Notes: generated by a model not told the origin, from the letters alone. A DNA stretch of 64,000 nt from Priestia aryabhattai B8W22 (GCF_000956595.1 NZ_JYOO01000016.1:1-64000); one strand, 5' to 3'. Positions 8,150 to 18,320 are shown, counted from the stretch's first letter. A program made the numbers and translations.

Positions 8150-8737
8150 TTATAGCTGTTTTTTTGAAGAAGCACGAACTGTGAACCAGTATGTAATGAA
8201 AATAGATAAAATGCTTAGCCAAAATGTAAAATAACCAATTTCAGACATATACGCATTGAGCATGCTATATCTTGGCATCATAGAAAAAACGTAATCAATG
8301 ATATCATTATGTACGGTCCATACAGCGGCAACAGCTAAATGCCATAATTTAATCCGGTAAAACGGTACGTATAAAAGCCCTTGAAAAGCCATTGCTGCAT
8401 GAGAAACCATTAACATAAGCATCATCCAATCAATGTATCCTGTTAACACATAGACCAATACATTCATTATAACGGCCCAAATCCCGTATTTAAACAGCGT
8501 GATCATTGCTAAAGCTTCAAATAGTGAAAAATGTTTTCCAAGTAAAAGACCGATAAGTACAATAACAAAAAACAAGCTTGCCGTTGGACTATCAGGTACA
8601 AATAATAAAAACTTCTTAGGCGTTTCTGCTAATTGACTACCATACCAAATATATCCATATATTGTTCCTAGTATATTCACAATCAGCAAAAGCGTTAAAA
8701 AACGCTTATCTTTTAAGGTATACCATAACCAGGCCAT
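8150..8737 (-). CDS. ypjA: YpjA, DUF1405 family membrane protein
   Basis: A 195-residue integral membrane protein with about six hydrophobic helices, DUF1405 family; function unknown. In B. subtilis ypjA sits directly downstream of qcrC, as here, so its link with the cytochrome bc genes is conserved, but a terminator separates it from qcrC. ATG start after AAAGGAGACTC. In B. subtilis ypjB follows; here ylbD follows instead. Confidence 0.9.
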   Translation of the reverse strand: MAWLWYTLKDKRFLTLLLIVNILGTIYGYIWYGSQLAETPKKFLLFVPDSPTASLFFVIVLIGLLLGKHFSLFEALAMITLFKYGIWAVIMNVLVYVLTGYIDWMMLMLMVSHAAMAFQGLLYVPFYRIKLWHLAVAAVWTVHNDIIDYVFSMMPRYSMLNAYMSEIGYFTFWLSILSIFITYWFTVRASSKKQL

Positions 8738-8841
8738 TTAAAGAGTCTCCTTTACATTTAATCTCTTCTTTATTATGTACAGTTTTTGGACAATAGCAAG
8801 CACCTATCTCATTGATATAAACCATCACATTAAATAAATTC

Positions 8842-8868
8842 AAAAAAAAACCAGCCTTTTGGCTGATT
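8842..8868 (-). terminator. Terminator of the qcrABC operon
   Basis: On the minus strand CAGCC AAAA GGCTG is followed by a run of nine T, directly after qcrC. Confidence 0.88.
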
Positions 8869-8872
8869 TTCA

Positions 8873-9640
8873 TTATTCTTTTCCTAAGTTGCCGACAAAT
8901 TCCGAGAGCGTTTTCAATTCTTTATCTGAACCTTTGAAAACACCTTTTGGCATATTGCCTTTACCATTTTTTGCGATATTGGCGATTTCTTCAGGAGATA
9001 AATCAATTCCTGTTAAAGCCGGAGCCGCAGGGCCTCCCTGTAAATTATCACCATGACAGGTCAAGCACGTTTGCTCTTGCATAATTTTGTAGCCTTCTGA
9101 ATTTTTGTCAATCGCTACTTCTTCTCTAATTTTCCCTTGCTCTTCGCGTGCTTTCCAATCCACCTGTGTCGCTGACTGCCACGTTAGGAAAAAGACTGCT
9201 GCTATAGCCAAAAGCATGAATCCTGTCGCAAACGGCCTCTTAGCCGGTCTTCTTTCTGGTCCTCGATCAATGAACGGGGCAAGCATTAATGCGCCAAATG
9301 CAATCCCCGGAATAATAAATGCACCTATAATATTATATGGACCAGAAGCAAATGAATACTTAAGCAATTGATATAGAAACAAAAAATACCAGTCGGGAAG
9401 AGGCAAGTACCCCGTATCAGTCGGATCGGCAATACGTTCAAGAGGAGATGGATGAGCGATTGTTAAACATAAATAACCGATTAAAAAAACTGCTCCTACC
9501 ATCCATTCTTTTAGTAAAAAGTTTGGCCAGAATGCTTCTGTTTTCCCTGGAAATTCAGAGTAATCTTTTGGAATATTGGGTTTTCGTTCTGCAGGAACAC
9601 GTGAATCTCCAACAAACTTCATCCCTTTACCACGATGCAT
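8873..9640 (-). CDS. qcrC: Menaquinol:cytochrome c oxidoreductase, cytochrome b/c subunit QcrC
   Basis: QcrC is the fused subunit-IV/cytochrome c part of the menaquinol:cytochrome c oxidoreductase in the plasma membrane. The N-terminal half has three membrane helices (about 45-65, 95-120, 130-150). The C-terminal domain carries the covalent heme site CLTCH (Cys192, Cys195, His196) and the likely axial Met230 in GNMPKG. The ATG at 9640 (MHRGKGMKFVGDSR) follows AAGGAGGGAG and gives 255 residues, the B. subtilis length; an upstream in-frame start is rejected. Last gene of qcrABC. Confidence 0.97.
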   Translation of the reverse strand: MHRGKGMKFVGDSRVPAERKPNIPKDYSEFPGKTEAFWPNFLLKEWMVGAVFLIGYLCLTIAHPSPLERIADPTDTGYLPLPDWYFLFLYQLLKYSFASGPYNIIGAFIIPGIAFGALMLAPFIDRGPERRPAKRPFATGFMLLAIAAVFFLTWQSATQVDWKAREEQGKIREEVAIDKNSEGYKIMQEQTCLTCHGDNLQGGPAAPALTGIDLSPEEIANIAKNGKGNMPKGVFKGSDKELKTLSEFVGNLGKE

Positions 9641-9750
9641 GTTCTCCCTCCTTTTTCTCACTGTTCTAGTGAAAGTACTAACAACGGAGTATGTGCTTGA
9701 TGCATATGATGACTAGTGTGATTGACTAATTGAATAAAGCGTATAAACTT

Positions 9751-10425
9751 TTATAGTGGTCCTGAAATTCCTTGTTTACGAATCATTAAGAAGTGGGCAC
9801 CCATTAAGCCAAGTAGGGCTCCGGGCAAAAAGAATACGTGAATGGCGAAAAAGCGAGTTAGTGTTTGAGCACCAACGATGTCTGGATGTCCTGAGAGTAA
9901 TGTCTTCACTTGCTGGCCTATAATTGGTGTGGATTCAGCAATTTGCAAACCTACTTTCGTTGCAAATAGCGCTTTCATATCCCACGGCAACAAATAACCT
10001 GTAAAACCTAAACCTAACATAACAAAGAAAATTAGCACACCCACAATCCAGTTTAACTCGCGGGGTTTTTTGTATGCTCCTTGGAAGAAAACACGAAGTG
10101 TATGTAAAAACATCATGACGATAACCAAACTTGCTCCCCAGTGATGCATACCTCGAACAATTTGTCCGAAAGCGACTTCATTTTGCAGATAATAAACGGA
10201 TTCCCATGCATTTTTTATATCTGGTACATAATACATGGTTAAAAACATGCCTGATAAAATTTGAATAACGGTAACAAAAAACGTCAATCCACCAAAACAA
10301 TAAACAAATGCTGAAAAGTGATGTGCAGGATTTACGTGCTCTGGCACTTCATGATCGGCCACATCTCGCCATAAAGGAGTAATATCTAGCCGTTCATCCA
10401 CCCAGTCATAGATTTTATTCAACAT
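9751..10425 (-). CDS. qcrB: Cytochrome b6-type subunit QcrB
   Basis: QcrB is the four-helix cytochrome b6-like subunit that binds the b-type hemes and the menaquinol sites. Conserved features are HHFSAFVYCFGG, the heme-binding histidines in RGMHHWGASL and FAIHVFFLPG, and the helix end GYLLPWDMKA. The 224-residue length is that of the B. subtilis protein. It starts 3 bases after qcrA and is translated from the same message. Confidence 0.97.
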   Translation of the reverse strand: MLNKIYDWVDERLDITPLWRDVADHEVPEHVNPAHHFSAFVYCFGGLTFFVTVIQILSGMFLTMYYVPDIKNAWESVYYLQNEVAFGQIVRGMHHWGASLVIVMMFLHTLRVFFQGAYKKPRELNWIVGVLIFFVMLGLGFTGYLLPWDMKALFATKVGLQIAESTPIIGQQVKTLLSGHPDIVGAQTLTRFFAIHVFFLPGALLGLMGAHFLMIRKQGISGPL

Positions 10426-10428
10426 TTT

Positions 10429-10929
10429 CTATGCCCCTCCTTGTGGTTTGGCTTTTCCTAGATACAACGTACCGCCTTTTACTTTTTGAACGTATACATC
10501 TAACGGTCCCATCGGTGGTGTCCCCGGTACATTTTTACCGCTTTTTTCATACATTCCCCCATGACAAGGGCAGTAGAAACGATGTGGATAGTTTTTGTCA
10601 CCAGCCCAGTTAACCGTACAGCCTAAATGCTTACAAATTGGTGACAGCGCGACGATTTCACCTTTATCAGTTTTGTACACCCAAGCTGATCTTGGTTCTT
10701 CTGATTTATGCCACGCATCCACTTGCTTGATTTTAAAATCGACACGTTTCGGCTCTTTTGTAATGTCTTTAACCTGCGCTACAGCTACTAAATCCTGACC
10801 CGCTTCTTTTTCCAAAATTGGATCTACTGCAAAGCGCACCATTGGCATTAACATTCCAGCAGCCATAAATCCCCCTACACCAGTGAGCGTATAGTTTAAA
10901 AACTGTCGTCTTGATACCCGATCACCCAT
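10429..10929 (-). CDS. qcrA: Rieske iron-sulfur subunit QcrA
   Basis: QcrA carries the Rieske [2Fe-2S] cluster that takes electrons from menaquinol. A twin-arginine-like SRRQFLNYT precedes a single membrane helix (about 15-40). The soluble domain holds CKHLGC and CPCHGG, the two Cys-His cluster motifs. The ATG at 10929 (MGDRVSRRQF) follows AAGGGGGG and yields 166 residues, close to B. subtilis; a longer in-frame version starting MCPKF lacks such a site. First gene of qcrABC. Confidence 0.97.
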   Translation of the reverse strand: MGDRVSRRQFLNYTLTGVGGFMAAGMLMPMVRFAVDPILEKEAGQDLVAVAQVKDITKEPKRVDFKIKQVDAWHKSEEPRSAWVYKTDKGEIVALSPICKHLGCTVNWAGDKNYPHRFYCPCHGGMYEKSGKNVPGTPPMGPLDVYVQKVKGGTLYLGKAKPQGGA

Positions 10930-11009
10930 GCTTTTCCCCCCTTTAAAAAAGTTCAGTCCAGAGAATTTTGGACACATGATGGACCATTCTATTAAACTAG
11001 GACATAATC

Positions 11010-11038
11010 ATGATATATTAATATTTCTGGAAGGTCAA
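11010..11038 (-). promoter_or_regulatory. Probable sigma-A promoter of qcrABC
   Basis: Reading on the minus strand, TTGACC (11033-11038) and TATCAT (11010-11015) are 17 bases apart, about 80 bases before qcrA. Confidence 0.6.
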
Positions 11039-11133
11039 TACAATAAAAACCTAAAACATGGAAATAATCTTTATTTTTCTAAATTTTTCGTCATTATTTT
11101 GTTTGCGCTTCCATTACTTATTCTACAGTCTTT

Positions 11134-11592
11134 TTAAACACTCCATTTCTCTACAAAAATCGGCAGGAGCTGTTGAACTTGTTCATGTATGAGCGTATAC
11201 TTATGCGACTCGTCTATATGCTCAAGCGGTAAAGCAGGTATCCAAATGCAGTGAGCCCCTATTTCTTTTTCATACTGCAGCCAGTCTCGGTCGCTAGTAA
11301 GCACAAAAAGATGTTTGACTTCATTGTCATTTATATGCTCATTCCAGCGAAGTAATGTTTCATAAACAGCAGCTACTCCATCTTTTTTTAAGTATGTAAA
11401 ACTAGGTGTTAAAATCACTCTTCCTTTAAATTGCCTCTCTAACTCTTCAGTAAGAGCAGTCGTATATTCACTCATAGATGCAGTAAGCTTTAAATCTTCT
11501 CCAAAATCAATTGGAATGAGTGGAACCAATACGGTATCAACATAACTTTTGGATTGTAAATACACATCCATTTCCTTGGCCTGCAGCTTCAA
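11134..11592 (-). CDS. ypiF: YpiF, DUF2487 family protein
   Basis: A 152-residue soluble protein of the DUF2487 family, function unknown, conserved upstream of qcrA in bacilli. The start is a TTG at 11592: AAGGAG lies 7 bases before it and the resulting N-terminus MKLQAKEMDVYLQSK matches the family, which usually begins MKW or similar. An ATG 35 codons upstream would add a basic tail overlapping the ypiB terminator and is rejected. Conserved core: YVDTVLVPLIPIDFG. Confidence 0.85.
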   Translation of the reverse strand: MKLQAKEMDVYLQSKSYVDTVLVPLIPIDFGEDLKLTASMSEYTTALTEELERQFKGRVILTPSFTYLKKDGVAAVYETLLRWNEHINDNEVKHLFVLTSDRDWLQYEKEIGAHCIWIPALPLEHIDESHKYTLIHEQVQQLLPIFVEKWSV

Positions 11593-11660
11593 CTTTCTTC
11601 TCCTTCCAGCAAGCTTTCTAAGGCTTGTCTTATTTATTTTCCAAACTGAATAAGGAGATA

Positions 11661-11703
11661 AAAAAAGAGATTGACCTTTTTCTAAGAAGCTAGCCAATCT
11701 CTC
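11661..11703 (-). terminator. Probable terminator after ypiB
   Basis: On the minus strand AGAGATTG and CAATCTCT form a stem with a long loop, followed by TTTTTTT. It lies just after the ypiB stop and may only partly separate ypiB from ypiF. Confidence 0.6.
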
Positions 11704-11709
11704 GTTTAT

Positions 11710-12255
11710 CTACTGTACATAATGGTTATTTAAATATTCGCTTAAGCGCTGAAATTCCTCTTTATCATTTTCATCTAATGCTTTATCAATTAGTTCCATG
11801 ATTTTTGATCGTTGAAATTTCTGAATAGATTCTTCCAATATTTGCTCAGCTAATACTCTGTCTTTTTCATTTGTTTGATTAGCTTTTGGCATATACGGAT
11901 TGTCTTCCAGTACAGCCACATATTGAGGCGATGAATACAACGATCGGAAGTTTAATTGAATATAAATGTCTTCTTCTCGATTCAAACGAATATCATGAAA
12001 TGATTTTTCTGCATCGGTTGTCATGATATTTTCTTTATAAAAACGAAATGGAGGGTCTTCCACACAGTGCGTAGACATCACCATCCCGCGAGGACAAAAC
12101 TGTGCTTGCTCAACGAAGTGAACTCGTTTCATCAATTGATCATGGCTCATCAAATAATTTAAAATCCATACACATTCTCTTCGCTTCAGCTGATAATTCG
12201 TTAAAAACCAGCGAACAAATTCTTTTTTCTCGTTGACAGTAACAGGGGTCGTCAT
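11710..12255 (-). CDS. ypiB: YpiB, UPF0302 family protein
   Basis: A 181-residue cytoplasmic protein of the UPF0302/YpiB family, function unknown. Conserved N-terminal region [20 protein letters not shown] and a helical C-terminal part are visible. ATG start after GAGGAGGGAAG. It lies between ypiA and ypiF, the same order as in B. subtilis. Confidence 0.92.
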   Translation of the reverse strand: MTTPVTVNEKKEFVRWFLTNYQLKRRECVWILNYLMSHDQLMKRVHFVEQAQFCPRGMVMSTHCVEDPPFRFYKENIMTTDAEKSFHDIRLNREEDIYIQLNFRSLYSSPQYVAVLEDNPYMPKANQTNEKDRVLAEQILEESIQKFQRSKIMELIDKALDENDKEEFQRLSEYLNNHYVQ

Positions 12256-12352
12256 ATTCTCACTTCCCTCCTCTGTGTTTAAACTCTCAGTTAAAACACC
12301 TTTTACAGTTATTTATTCCACACGGCAGCAATAAAATCCTCTGAACTATTAT

Positions 12353-13609
12353 TTATTCTTCTAATTGAAATAATATGTCTTGAATTTCATCTACTGTTGG
12401 ATCCATAGCTAATAAGGCTTGGAAAATCCCCTTCGCTTTTGAGCGCTGTCCTTCTTCTAATAAGAAGTAGCCATACTCTTCTAAAAACGCATACTCTTCT
12501 TTAAAAACAGTGTATGCAGATTCGTAGTATTTTAGCGCTTCTTCATAATTTTCTAATTCCTGGTGAGCTTTTGCTAAATCCCATTCAAAATGAGGGTCAT
12601 GCTCATTATATTCTTTAGCATGCTCGATATTCTCTACTACATCTTCATACCTCTCTTGACTCATATAAAGTTTAGAGAGAGTTAAAATGGCTTCAATATA
12701 CCCTGGATCTAGTGCAATCGCTTGTTGAAATGCCGATTCAGCCTCTTCTTCTAGACCGCGCTTTAATGCAATCTTACCTTTAAAAAAGTATAGTTCTTTT
12801 TGAAATTCATCCTGTGCAATACCTTCGTTGACAGCCACCGCAGCCTCTTCTAGCATCTCTTCATGTTCATATGATTTTGCTAAATATAAATAAAGAGAAT
12901 GGTACTCACGGTCTAACTCTTTTAGTTCTGTGAACTTTTCAATAGCGGTCTGATAATGACCTGCTTGATATGCTGAAATCGCATATTCAAATAGTGTGTT
13001 AATCTCAAGCTTATCTTTTAACGCTTGATCAAAGTAAGGAAGTGCTTCTTCGAACTGGCCGATACCTGCTAAACTTTCAGCTAATCGCTGACGAAGATCC
13101 GTACCGTTAAATTCTTTTTCAGTTTTTAGCAGCGTTTGATAAAAAGGAATTGCCTTTTGATAAATTCCTTGACTGCTGTAAAATTCACCGAGCCCAAAAT
13201 CTATAACCGGCTCATTTGGCAGCATTTTTTTCGCTTCCATTAACTTTTGCTCACTTACTTCACTAAGGCCTTGCATTTGATATAAGTCAGCTACAAGAAG
13301 CAGAGCTGGCACGTAATTATCGTCTTCGCTGCTAATTTGATTTAAAATATGAATTGCTTCTTCTTCTTCTTCTAAATCAATGAGCATTTCAGCTTTTAAT
13401 AAATACAGCTCGCCTTCTTCTGGATATTTAGCGATGAGCTCGTCTATTAAAGGCAGCGCATCATTTACTAGTCCCCACTCCTGCAGCTGTTCAGCCATTA
13501 AAAACTTTTCTTCGTCTGTAGCTTTATCTTTCAATTCATGAATAAGGGCAAGACCTTTTTCAATTTCATTGGATTCTACGTAACCTATCGCGCGGTCTAG
13601 TTCTTTCAC
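12353..13609 (-). CDS. ypiA: YpiA, tetratricopeptide repeat protein
   Basis: A 418-residue soluble protein made almost entirely of tetratricopeptide repeats (about ten 34-residue units, for example LAGIGQFEEALPYFDQAL and EEAESAFQQAIALDP). Such proteins act as scaffolds; the partner here is not known. Of the TTG at 13615 and the GTG at 13609, the latter is chosen because AAAGGAG is 8 bases from it but only 2 from the former. First gene of ypiA-ypiB, in conserved order downstream of aroA. Confidence 0.92.
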   Translation of the reverse strand: MKELDRAIGYVESNEIEKGLALIHELKDKATDEEKFLMAEQLQEWGLVNDALPLIDELIAKYPEEGELYLLKAEMLIDLEEEEEAIHILNQISSEDDNYVPALLLVADLYQMQGLSEVSEQKLMEAKKMLPNEPVIDFGLGEFYSSQGIYQKAIPFYQTLLKTEKEFNGTDLRQRLAESLAGIGQFEEALPYFDQALKDKLEINTLFEYAISAYQAGHYQTAIEKFTELKELDREYHSLYLYLAKSYEHEEMLEEAAVAVNEGIAQDEFQKELYFFKGKIALKRGLEEEAESAFQQAIALDPGYIEAILTLSKLYMSQERYEDVVENIEHAKEYNEHDPHFEWDLAKAHQELENYEEALKYYESAYTVFKEEYAFLEEYGYFLLEEGQRSKAKGIFQALLAMDPTVDEIQDILFQLEE

Positions 13610-13818
13610 ACACAATTCTCCTTTATTATTACATTCACTTTTTATATAAAAATAAAACGAATTAATTTTCTATTTTCCCCAAACCGAAGCAAGAACACAT
13701 GCTTCTATACACCATGATAAAATAGTTTGAGCGTTTGTTCAACAAATCAATTTGAATACGCTTACATTTTTTAGATAAAAACGAGATTGAGACGTGAAAC
13801 CTACATTCCCCATCTCAA

Positions 13819-13876
13819 TAAAAAATCCGAACGAATTTGATTCTTCATCAAGAATATCAATTTATCGTTCGGATTT
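13819..13876 (-). terminator. Terminator at the end of the aro-trp supra-operon
   Basis: On the minus strand AAATCCGAACGA pairs with TCGTTCGGATTT around a 30-base loop and is followed by TTT, directly after the aroA stop. A second smaller dyad, TTGAGA/TCTCAA, sits at about 13790-13820. The gene-free stretch 13610-13912 holds these and presumably the ypiA promoter; nothing else was seen. Confidence 0.78.
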
Positions 13877-13912
13877 CCCTTCAACCAAAATGCGTTTTTC
13901 CCGGCCTCTTTC

Positions 13913-15202
13913 TTATTCGCTTAGTTTATTAAGATCTTCAAAGAAAGTAGGATAAGAAACGTGAATGGCTTCACTTCTATTTAGCGTTACATCTCCTGTT
14001 GCAATGGCTGCTGCCACCGCAAGCATCATTCCAATTCGATGATCTCCGTAGCTGTCTACTTCACCGTGTTGTAAGACCGTCTTGCCTTCAATAATGAGTC
14101 CATCAGCTGTTGGAGCAATAGATGCACCAAGCTTGCTTAACTCCGTCGCAACCGTATCGATACGGTTCGTTTCTTTTACTTTTAGTTCTTCCGCATCTTT
14201 AATAACCGTTTTGCCAGTTGCCTGAGTCGCCAAAAGAGCGATTACTGGAATTTCATCAATTAAACGAGGAATTAAATCGCCCCCAATTTCAATCCCTTTC
14301 AACTGAGACGTTTCAATCGTCAAATCGCCAATAGGCTCTCCATTTTGAATACGTTCATTGGAAATTGTAAGGCATGCACCCATTTGCTGAAGCACATCAA
14401 TAATACCTGTTCTTGTAGGATTGAGTCCGACGTTTTTCAAAACGATTCGGCTGTTTGGAACAATGGCTCCTGCAACAAGAAAGAATGCAGCTGAAGAAAT
14501 GTCCCCAGGGACGTACACATCCGTTCCGCGCAGGGATTGTCCTCCTTCAATACTTACAGTCGTTCCATCTACCTCTACGTCTACTCCAAATGCGCGAAGC
14601 ATACGCTCTGTATGGTCGCGTGATGTAAAAGGCTCGGTTACTTTTGTTGTGCCTTCGGCATGAAGTCCCGCAAGTAAAATCGCCGATTTTACTTGTGCAC
14701 TTGCTACAGGAGAATGGTAATGAATTGCTTTTAATGCTCCTCCTCTAGTAGATAAAGGCGTATATTGGCCATGCTCACGCCCATCAATCTTTGCACCCAT
14801 AGAGCGCAGCGGCACCGTAACGCGGCTCATTGGACGCTTGGCAATTGACTCATCTCCAATTAGAGACGTATGAAATGGCACACCGGCAAGAATCCCCAGC
14901 ATTAAACGAGTAGTTGTTCCTGAATTTCCTACATCTAGGATGGAAGTAGGTTCACTTAATCCTTCGATACCTTTACCTTCCACTTCAACATACTCGCCTT
15001 CTCTTTTAATCGATACACCCATCTTTTCAAAACAAGAGATAGTACTCAAGCAATCTTCACCTGCTAAAAAATGATTAATCGTTGTTTTCCCTTCTGCCAT
15101 CGCTCCGAACATCACAGCTCTGTGAGAAATCGACTTATCCCCGGGAATAGAAATTTCTCCTTGAAGAGATGAAAGATTCGTTTTTAATGGTTTTCCACTC
15201 AT
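13913..15202 (-). CDS. aroA: 3-phosphoshikimate 1-carboxyvinyltransferase (EPSP synthase)
   Basis: Adds the enolpyruvyl group of PEP to shikimate-3-phosphate, the sixth step of the shikimate pathway (named aroE in B. subtilis). Key motifs are [21 protein letters not shown], the [12 protein letters not shown] loop, VKETNRI and DHRIGMM near the C-terminus. The ATG at 15202 (MSGKPLKTN) is preferred over the ATG nine bases upstream because AAAGGTG is correctly spaced from it. Last gene of the aro-trp-his-tyr unit, 21 bases after tyrA. Confidence 0.97.
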   Translation of the reverse strand: MSGKPLKTNLSSLQGEISIPGDKSISHRAVMFGAMAEGKTTINHFLAGEDCLSTISCFEKMGVSIKREGEYVEVEGKGIEGLSEPTSILDVGNSGTTTRLMLGILAGVPFHTSLIGDESIAKRPMSRVTVPLRSMGAKIDGREHGQYTPLSTRGGALKAIHYHSPVASAQVKSAILLAGLHAEGTTKVTEPFTSRDHTERMLRAFGVDVEVDGTTVSIEGGQSLRGTDVYVPGDISSAAFFLVAGAIVPNSRIVLKNVGLNPTRTGIIDVLQQMGACLTISNERIQNGEPIGDLTIETSQLKGIEIGGDLIPRLIDEIPVIALLATQATGKTVIKDAEELKVKETNRIDTVATELSKLGASIAPTADGLIIEGKTVLQHGEVDSYGDHRIGMMLAVAAAIATGDVTLNRSEAIHVSYPTFFEDLNKLSE

Positions 15203-15223
15203 TTCATTCACACCTTTCGTACA

Positions 15224-16324
15224 TTAAGAAATAAACGTCTGATATTGATGCTGATGGAGACACGCTCTTGCCCGCTTTCTATCTTCCTCTGTTTGAAAGC
15301 TCAAACGTAATACTCCGTATATGTCTTCTCGTGTTTCTAAAATTCGAATGTTTGTAATACTGATTTCATCTTCTGCTAAATAACCGGTCACTTCTGAGAT
15401 AATACCCGGATAGTCAGGAACATCCACATAGAGATCGTAAAAGGATGGAATTGCTCCTTTGGTTCGTACAGGAAGCCGATCTCTAAATTGTTTTGCTTGT
15501 GAAAAATATGTATAGATATCGTTCGCATCTTTTCGTTCGATCATATTTCGCACGTCGTTCATTTCTTCAAGCCAGTGGTCAAACATTGACAGAAGCGCAT
15601 CCTGGTTATGAAGCAAAATATCTCTCCACATCGCTGGACTGCTTGAAGCAATACGTGTAATATCACGAAACCCTCCAGCCGCAAGCTGCGAAACTAGCTG
15701 ATTGTCTTGTTGGTAATATTCTGCTTGATGAACAAGGCTTGCAGCAATAATATGTGGAAAATGGCTAATGACACCCGCTAATTTATCATGTTCTTTTGGT
15801 GACATCACAATAATTTTAGCTTTTGTACCATTTAGCAATTCCTTTAAGCTGTCTAAAGCCTCCGAAGAAGTAGAAGGTGAAGGTGTTAATACATACATTG
15901 CATTTTCAAATAGATGAGCTTTAGAAGCAGCTACTCCGCTTTTATGAGACCCCGCCATTGGATGACCGCCGATAAACTCAATGCCTTTAGAAATAAGAAC
16001 CTCGGCTGTCTTCACGACTTCTTCTTTTGTACTTCCTACGTCTGTTACGATGACAGACTGTTTGAGCGTAAAGTGTTCGAACTGTTTTAGTACTTCCGCT
16101 GCTTGGGTGACCGGAATGGCAATAACAATATAATCCGCTTGCTCAGCGCCTTGTTGCAGAGAAGAAGCCGCTTGGTCAATTACACCTAGAGTTTTAGCAA
16201 GCTCCAGCTGCTCTTGATTAATGTCAAAACCTATTACATCAAGATGATGATGCGTCTTTTTTATATTAAGTGCAAGAGATCCTCCAATTAATCCCAGGCC
16301 TATAACAAAAACATTTTCTTTCAC
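15224..16324 (-). CDS. tyrA: Prephenate dehydrogenase
   Basis: Oxidises prephenate to 4-hydroxyphenylpyruvate, the tyrosine branch. Residues 5-17 hold the NAD-binding GLGLIGGS motif; a substrate region GGHPMAGSHKSG follows near 125, and a C-terminal ACT domain (about 295-366, starting YVDVPDYPG) suggests allosteric control by tyrosine. The start is a GTG with GAAGGAAA upstream. It lies between hisC and aroA. A strong hairpin precedes it. Confidence 0.96.
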   Translation of the reverse strand: MKENVFVIGLGLIGGSLALNIKKTHHHLDVIGFDINQEQLELAKTLGVIDQAASSLQQGAEQADYIVIAIPVTQAAEVLKQFEHFTLKQSVIVTDVGSTKEEVVKTAEVLISKGIEFIGGHPMAGSHKSGVAASKAHLFENAMYVLTPSPSTSSEALDSLKELLNGTKAKIIVMSPKEHDKLAGVISHFPHIIAASLVHQAEYYQQDNQLVSQLAAGGFRDITRIASSSPAMWRDILLHNQDALLSMFDHWLEEMNDVRNMIERKDANDIYTYFSQAKQFRDRLPVRTKGAIPSFYDLYVDVPDYPGIISEVTGYLAEDEISITNIRILETREDIYGVLRLSFQTEEDRKRARACLHQHQYQTFIS

Positions 16325-16349
16325 TTTCCTTCACCTCATTGTACATATG

Positions 16350-16381
16350 AAGATGAGAGTGTGAAATCACACTCTCATCTT
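16350..16381 (-). repeat. Perfect inverted repeat between hisC and tyrA
   Basis: AAGATGAGAGTGTGA is followed after two bases by its exact complement. On the transcribed minus strand it is not followed by a T-run, so it is probably not a normal terminator but an intercistronic hairpin that could affect mRNA processing or stability. Confidence 0.8.
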
Positions 16382-16396
16382 TTACTATATTAGGTA

Positions 16397-17500
16397 TTAA
16401 GCTTTCGCCGTTTCTTGGTTAACAAACTGCTGAAGCAATTCAATGATTTGTTCATTTTGTTCTTTTGTTCCCACCGTAATACGAACGGAAGTTGGGAAGC
16501 CTAGTGCATTCCCTGAACGAACGATAAATCCGCGCTGCAATAAAAATTGAAACACTTCATCGCCTTGACGGCCAAAATCAATTAGAACAAAATTAGTGAA
16601 AGAAGGATAATAGTTTAAGCCATTCTTATCACAGAAAGCATAGTACTGCTGCAAACCTGCTTCATTTTTCTTTTTGCACTCTTCAATGAACGCTTGGTCT
16701 TCAAGAGCAACGATTGCTGCTTTTTGAGCCATGCGGCTTGTATTAAAAGGTTCACGAGCCGGCTCAATTTTTTGTAGCAATGATTCGTTTGCAATACCGT
16801 AACCAATACGCAAAGAAGCTAAGCCGTATGCTTTTGAAAATGTGCGAAGTACAATTAAGTTTTCGTATTGATTCAAAAGCTCTACCGTATTCGGATAGTC
16901 GGCTTGATCTGCTGCATACTCAAAATACGCTTCATCCATAACAATTAACGTATGCTTAGGAACTTGTTTCATAAAGGAAATTAACTCATCGCCCTTCACA
17001 TACGTTCCCGTTGGGTTATTAGGACTGCATACCCATACAATTGTCGTATTTTCATCAATGGCACGAAGCATAGCATCTAAATCATGATCTCCACCGCGCA
17101 GCGGTACTTCACGAATTTCTGCACCTTCAATTACGGCATTATGCTTATATTGAGGAAATGATGGCGTTGGCATGACAGTATTTGTATCAGCCGATAGCAA
17201 AGCTCGGCAAATAATTTGAATGACTTCATCAGACCCATTTCCAAAAATCAGCTGATCTTGCTCTACACCTACGTGTTTTGCTACTGCTGCACGCAGTTCA
17301 GCTGCATAACCGTCTGGATAAAGCGCCATATTTTCAATTTCTGCAGCAATCGCCTCTTTTACTAAAGCAGAGCTGCCGTAAGGATTTTCATTGGATGCTA
17401 ATTTTACAACGCGATCTAAATTAAATTCACGCTTCACTTCTTCAATTGGCTTACCTGGTTTATATGGAGATAAAGTTAGTAATTGTTCTTTTACTTTCAC
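16397..17500 (-). CDS. hisC: Histidinol-phosphate aminotransferase
   Basis: A fold-type I PLP aminotransferase used in histidine synthesis and, in B. subtilis, also in phenylalanine and tyrosine synthesis, which explains its place in the aro-trp unit. Visible motifs: [16 protein letters not shown], and the PLP lysine in [15 protein letters not shown]. The start is a GTG at 17500 with GAGGTG 7-8 bases upstream, inside the end of trpA; this gives [16 protein letters not shown], the family N-terminus, and 367 residues. A longer ATG version would overlap trpA and is rejected. Confidence 0.96.
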   Translation of the reverse strand: MKVKEQLLTLSPYKPGKPIEEVKREFNLDRVVKLASNENPYGSSALVKEAIAAEIENMALYPDGYAAELRAAVAKHVGVEQDQLIFGNGSDEVIQIICRALLSADTNTVMPTPSFPQYKHNAVIEGAEIREVPLRGGDHDLDAMLRAIDENTTIVWVCSPNNPTGTYVKGDELISFMKQVPKHTLIVMDEAYFEYAADQADYPNTVELLNQYENLIVLRTFSKAYGLASLRIGYGIANESLLQKIEPAREPFNTSRMAQKAAIVALEDQAFIEECKKKNEAGLQQYYAFCDKNGLNYYPSFTNFVLIDFGRQGDEVFQFLLQRGFIVRSGNALGFPTSVRITVGTKEQNEQIIELLQQFVNQETAKA

Positions 17501-17504
17501 CGTG

Positions 17505-18320
17505 TTACACCTCGCATTTTTGTATAGGCGAAATGATGGATGCAACATACTCCTCAATTTGATTTAATCCGTCTCGGCGTGTATCCTTATTTAAAAGAAC
17601 TTGTTCAAGCTGGCCAATTTTATTAACAATTGCACTTCCGATTACAATGCCGTCGCTGTGTTCTTTTAATACCTCTACTTGTTCGCTTGTTGAAATTCCA
17701 AAACCGACGGCAACCGGTATAGAAGCTGCTGCTTTCACATCTTCTAAAAAGGTGCCAATATCAGCTGGCAACGTAGAGCGAACCCCGGTAACGCCTAAAG
17801 ACGACACGCAGTATAAGAAGCCCGTTGCATCTGCAGCAATTTTTTGAATACGCTCTTTAGATGTAGGAGCAACCATTGAAATATACACAACTTCATTTTC
17901 AGCGGCAAGCTCCCGGATACGGCCACTCTCTTCGTACGGTAAATCCGGAATTAGCACTCCATCTATTTCATTTTCTCGCATTAACGCGAAAAAGGATTCT
18001 AAACCTAATTGTAACACAGGATTAAAATAGGTAAAGAGAATTACCGGTATTTTCACACCTTTTTTTCTCATCACCGATACAAGCTTAATAGCTTTTGAAA
18101 TAGACATGCCGCCAGATAAAGCTCTTTTAGACGCCTCTTGAATAATTGGACCATCTGCTAAAGGATCGGAATACGGTACGCCCAGCTCTAAAATAGAAGC
18201 ACCTTGCTTTTGCAAAGACAAAGCAATCTCCACCGTTGCATCTTCATGAGGATCTCCCGCTGTAATAAATGGAATAAATAATGTTTCATGTTTAGGTAGT
18301 CTCGCTTCAAACGTATTCAT
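17505..18320 (-). CDS. trpA: Tryptophan synthase alpha chain
   Basis: Cleaves indole-3-glycerol phosphate to indole and glyceraldehyde-3-phosphate and channels indole to TrpB. The TIM barrel shows [18 protein letters not shown] (catalytic Glu and Asp) and the phosphate site VGFGIST...[11 protein letters not shown]. 271 residues. Overlaps the end of trpB by 14 bases; hisC starts 4 bases after its stop. Confidence 0.98.
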   Translation of the reverse strand: MNTFEARLPKHETLFIPFITAGDPHEDATVEIALSLQKQGASILELGVPYSDPLADGPIIQEASKRALSGGMSISKAIKLVSVMRKKGVKIPVILFTYFNPVLQLGLESFFALMRENEIDGVLIPDLPYEESGRIRELAAENEVVYISMVAPTSKERIQKIAADATGFLYCVSSLGVTGVRSTLPADIGTFLEDVKAAASIPVAVGFGISTSEQVEVLKEHSDGIVIGSAIVNKIGQLEQVLLNKDTRRDGLNQIEEYVASIISPIQKCEV

